Assembly (NCBI RefSeq): GCF_900258045.1
Contig: NZ_OGVD01000003.1
Span: forward strand, 248,001 to 312,000
DNA: 64,000 nucleotides
Direction: 5' to 3'
Origin: Sphingorhabdus sp. EL138
GTDB lineage: Bacteria; Pseudomonadota; Alphaproteobacteria; Sphingomonadales; Sphingomonadaceae
The position numbers were made by a program, and so were the translations under genes. The notes beneath the pieces were generated by a model that saw only the letters and a program-made list of their open reading frames with translations, had not been told where the DNA came from and ran no database searches. Below are positions 61,791 to 64,000 of this stretch, one piece after another; the stretch's first letter is position 1; each line of letters starts with the position of its first letter.

Positions 61791-62852
61791 ATGCCAGCTG
61801 TTAAAGCCGCCCGACCTACAGATGTTTTCTCCCGCGATGATTGGGCGCGTTTGACGCGTGTATCCTCATCCCGGGGCCTTTGGTTGATCCTGCATGGCTG
61901 GCTCACAACGGCAGCAGTTTTGGCGGGCACAGCATTATTGTGGGATTGGTACTGGCTAGCGGGTCTTGCCGCCTTCCCCTTTGCCATTGCCATCGTCGGT
62001 GGGCGGCAATTGGGCCTTTCCATTTTGATGCATGAGGGCGCCCATGGCCTGCTTCACCCCAATCGCAAGATCAATAATTTCGCCGGTCAATGGCTGACTG
62101 GTGCAGCAACGGGAAGCGACCTGCACAGTTACAGGGCCTATCACCTGACCCACCACAAGTTCACACAGCAGCCGGAAGACCCCGATCTTGCTCTGTCAAA
62201 ACCGTTTCCGACAACGCCCGCGAGCATGAGGCGTAAAGCCTTCCGCGATTTGACCGGGCAAACTTTCTTGAAACAGCGCAGCGGTCAGATGGTCGCGGCA
62301 TGGTTGGGCTTGAAGGCAGTGCTGCAAGGCTCGCCGTTAACCGACGGTAATGGCGAGCGAGACACATCAGCAGGCACGGCGTTCAATCGCGGCGGTGCCG
62401 CCGGTGTCTCGGCCCCGGTAACAAATTTGGACGGAGCAGTGCGTACCACAAAGACGGTCGGGCGCTTTCTGCTGATCCAGCTTATTGTGCTGGCCGCCAG
62501 CCTGCTCACATTGGGCATCATTCCATTTCTGGTCTGGATCATCGCGCTTGCTACAACCTTCCAGCTGGTCCTGCGCATCCGCAATATTGCTGAACATGCC
62601 TGCACCACAACCGGCAGCGAAGATCCGTTCACTCATGCCAGAACTACCTACGCGAACCTATGGGAACGCACGACGGTAGCGCCCTATTGGGTGAACTATC
62701 ATAGCGAGCATCACCTGTTCATGGGCGTGCCATGCTACAATCTGCCAAAGGCGCATGCGCTGCTATTGGCTGAAGGCATGGACAAGCGGATGACGATTGC
62801 CAAAAGCTATCGGGATGTGCTGAAGCAGGTCACCCGACCCGTCGCAGCCTAG
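61791..62852 (+). CDS. Fatty acid desaturase family protein
   Basis: A 353-aa membrane diiron enzyme. The three His boxes are HEGAHGLLH, HLTHHKFTQ and HSEHHLF, with an extra RNIAEHACTT. About four membrane segments are visible (AVLAGTALLWDWYWLAGLAA, LIQLIVLAASLLTLGIIPFL). It could desaturate lipids or hydroxylate a carotenoid/fatty acid. Its stop shares CTAG with the convergent cupin gene. Confidence 0.9.
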   Translation: MPAVKAARPTDVFSRDDWARLTRVSSSRGLWLILHGWLTTAAVLAGTALLWDWYWLAGLAAFPFAIAIVGGRQLGLSILMHEGAHGLLHPNRKINNFAGQWLTGAATGSDLHSYRAYHLTHHKFTQQPEDPDLALSKPFPTTPASMRRKAFRDLTGQTFLKQRSGQMVAAWLGLKAVLQGSPLTDGNGERDTSAGTAFNRGGAAGVSAPVTNLDGAVRTTKTVGRFLLIQLIVLAASLLTLGIIPFLVWIIALATTFQLVLRIRNIAEHACTTTGSEDPFTHARTTYANLWERTTVAPYWVNYHSEHHLFMGVPCYNLPKAHALLLAEGMDKRMTIAKSYRDVLKQVTRPVAA

Positions 62853-63529
62853 GCGGCAAATTTCCCAAGTTTTTCAGGTGTCAAATGGCCCGTTTTTGTC
62901 CAGGCTAGACAACCTTCTTTGCTGTAGGGCGTATGCGACCATCCCAGTGGCGTGCGGTCCCACGTCCCGGTCGGGTAATCGCCATGCTCATCGGACAGGC
63001 TGCCTTCCAGTATCAAGGTTTCACTGCCGCCATCATGGATATGCTCTGGATAGCTGCTTCCCGGTTCCCATCTGACGATTTTGACCTCCTCGCCTTCAAA
63101 GCGATGGAGCCACGCGAACTCAACACCTGGCGTGCCGCTGTCTTCAAATTCCAGTGCATTGATATCCAGCGAAAAATGGGCCGTATCCGCCGGATCAATC
63201 TGGTGGAGTTTCACCAGGATGATGCAGCCATCCTGACTATGCGGCTTATGCTTCGTGCCGATCGGGTTGCGCACATAGGTGCCGGCGGGAAAATCACCAT
63301 GCTCGTCAGAGAACACGCCTTCGACAACCAGAAACTCTTCACCGCCGCTATGGACATGCGGATCAAAATAGCTGCCAGGGGCATAGCGCACCAGCGACGT
63401 TGCACGCGCAACCTCTCCGCCCACCCGGTCGAGCATCTTGCGTTCGACACCGGGTAGCGGAGAAGGAACCCATTTCATATCCTCCGGGCGAAGAACCACG
63501 GGCTTATCAAAATCGGCATTGATCCTCAT
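62849..63529 (-). CDS. Double-cupin ChrR-like protein
   Basis: A 226-aa protein with two cupin_7/ChrR domains: FDPHVHSGGEEFLVVEGVFS and YPEHIHDGGSETLILEGSLS, each with DEHGDxPxGT. The N-terminal zinc-binding anti-sigma part of true ChrR is missing, so it is a stand-alone cupin. ATG 63529 is preferred (GGAG upstream, MRINADFDKPVVL) over the in-frame start at 63586. The convergent overlap with the desaturase is four bases. Confidence 0.85.
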   Translation of the reverse strand: MRINADFDKPVVLRPEDMKWVPSPLPGVERKMLDRVGGEVARATSLVRYAPGSYFDPHVHSGGEEFLVVEGVFSDEHGDFPAGTYVRNPIGTKHKPHSQDGCIILVKLHQIDPADTAHFSLDINALEFEDSGTPGVEFAWLHRFEGEEVKIVRWEPGSSYPEHIHDGGSETLILEGSLSDEHGDYPTGTWDRTPLGWSHTPYSKEGCLAWTKTGHLTPEKLGKFAA

Positions 63530-63543
63530 TTGCGAGTCTCCAT

Positions 63544-64000
63544 TCAACCAGCAATGCTCGGGCGAGCTTCCACCTTTGCGCGCCACTGCGCAAGACTTTT
63601 ACAATCTGCAGGGGTTTCGACGCCAGCGAAATCGGCAAAACCAAGGCCGGCAAAAGCCGTAATGTCAGCGACAGAAAAACCGTCTCCTGCTAGATAGGGC
63701 TGCTGCGCCAACACAGTATCAAGATATCGCATGGTGGACACGGCGCGTTCCTTTTGATGATGGCCCCATTCCGCACATTGATAGGTTTCTATCGCCTCAC
63801 CCAGTCCCGGCGTAGCATGGTGAAAATAAGTTCCCACCGCGTCAAGTAGTCCCGCCTCGGCGCGGCGCTGCATCATCGCGATCACACCGCGCTCTTTCGG
63901 CGATTTGCCTGTCAATTCCTGCTCACCCGTCAAATTATCAATATATTCCGTGATCGCGCTACATTCAGAAATGGTGGTTCCGTCATCCAGTTCCAGCACC
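63544..64000 (-). CDS. Glutathione S-transferase family protein, N-terminus outside the window
   Basis: The visible ~151 residues start inside the thioredoxin-like domain (LELDDGTTISECSAITEYID, which should be preceded by the catalytic part) and continue into the helical C-terminal domain, with PYLAGDGFSVADITAFAGLG. Substrate unknown. It is upstream of the cupin gene on the same strand, 14 bases away. Confidence 0.85.
   Translation of the reverse strand, partial: VLELDDGTTISECSAITEYIDNLTGEQELTGKSPKERGVIAMMQRRAEAGLLDAVGTYFHHATPGLGEAIETYQCAEWGHHQKERAVSTMRYLDTVLAQQPYLAGDGFSVADITAFAGLGFADFAGVETPADCKSLAQWRAKVEARPSIAG

Overview
The window is a gene-dense stretch of chromosome from an alphaproteobacterium, most likely a sphingomonad (Sphingomonadaceae; Sphingorhabdus/Sphingopyxis-like). 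The support is family content rather than a marker search: a TIGR02300-type FYDLN protein, CarD next to a 7Fe ferredoxin and a SUV3-like helicase, an UrcA-family protein, a class II EPSP synthase followed by a CBU_0592-type membrane protein and cmk-rpsA-ihfB, a ThiS-ThiG fusion, and an L21 with a lysine/alanine tail. Almost everything is core chromosome. I see no transposase, phage gene, integrase or CRISPR array.

Layout. 1-10 kb: two oxidoreductases, ubiA, rsmE, a secreted P-domain/DUF11 protein, a DEAD-box helicase, a BaiN-type flavoprotein and tRNA-Ala(GGC). 10-15.5 kb: aroA, a small membrane protein, cmk, rpsA, ihfB and tRNA-Leu(UAA). 15.5-22.3 kb: a complete chaperone-usher pilus operon on the minus strand (two pilins, chaperone, usher, putative tip adhesin) with a lone pilin-like gene beyond it; this is the main accessory locus. 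22.9-29.5 kb: carD, fdxA, an S4 protein, the SUV3-like helicase and a LytM/M23 peptidase. 29.7-34 kb: hemB with two small enzymes, rplU-rpmA and a GNAT. 34-44 kb: two paralogous PF10118 proteins (one divergent from a TetR regulator), lnt-metK-trmB and an orphan sigma-54 activator. 44-48 kb: a LytS/LytTR-type two-component pair and an UrcA protein. 48-51 kb: thiSG, aroQ and accB-accC. 51-58.4 kb: an arginine-rich RcnB-like protein with EF-hand-like repeats, an amidohydrolase, a prolyl-4-hydroxylase-like oxygenase, a DUF885 protein and an Acg-like nitroreductase with a MarR regulator. 58.7-64 kb: small sensory/hypothetical genes, an argE-like deacetylase, SDR, fatty acid desaturase, ChrR-like double cupin and a partial GST.

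The most interesting signals are regulatory. (1) 21-bp-period direct repeats with a TTCGACCAACGAC core lie upstream of the LytTR two-component operon and of the DUF885 gene, with a related but weaker pair in the gap upstream of the UrcA gene; they have LytTR-operator geometry and suggest a local regulon. (2) Perfect TTAA-N7-TTAAC (CtrA-type) boxes precede the pilus operon, the M23 peptidase and a 97-aa protein. (3) A perfect 10-bp stem-loop sits between the major pilin and chaperone genes. (4) A structured leader precedes rplU. (5) Several palindromic repeat elements are present, including 30-bp perfect inverted arms 145 bases apart. All identifications come from reading the sequence; no database search was run.
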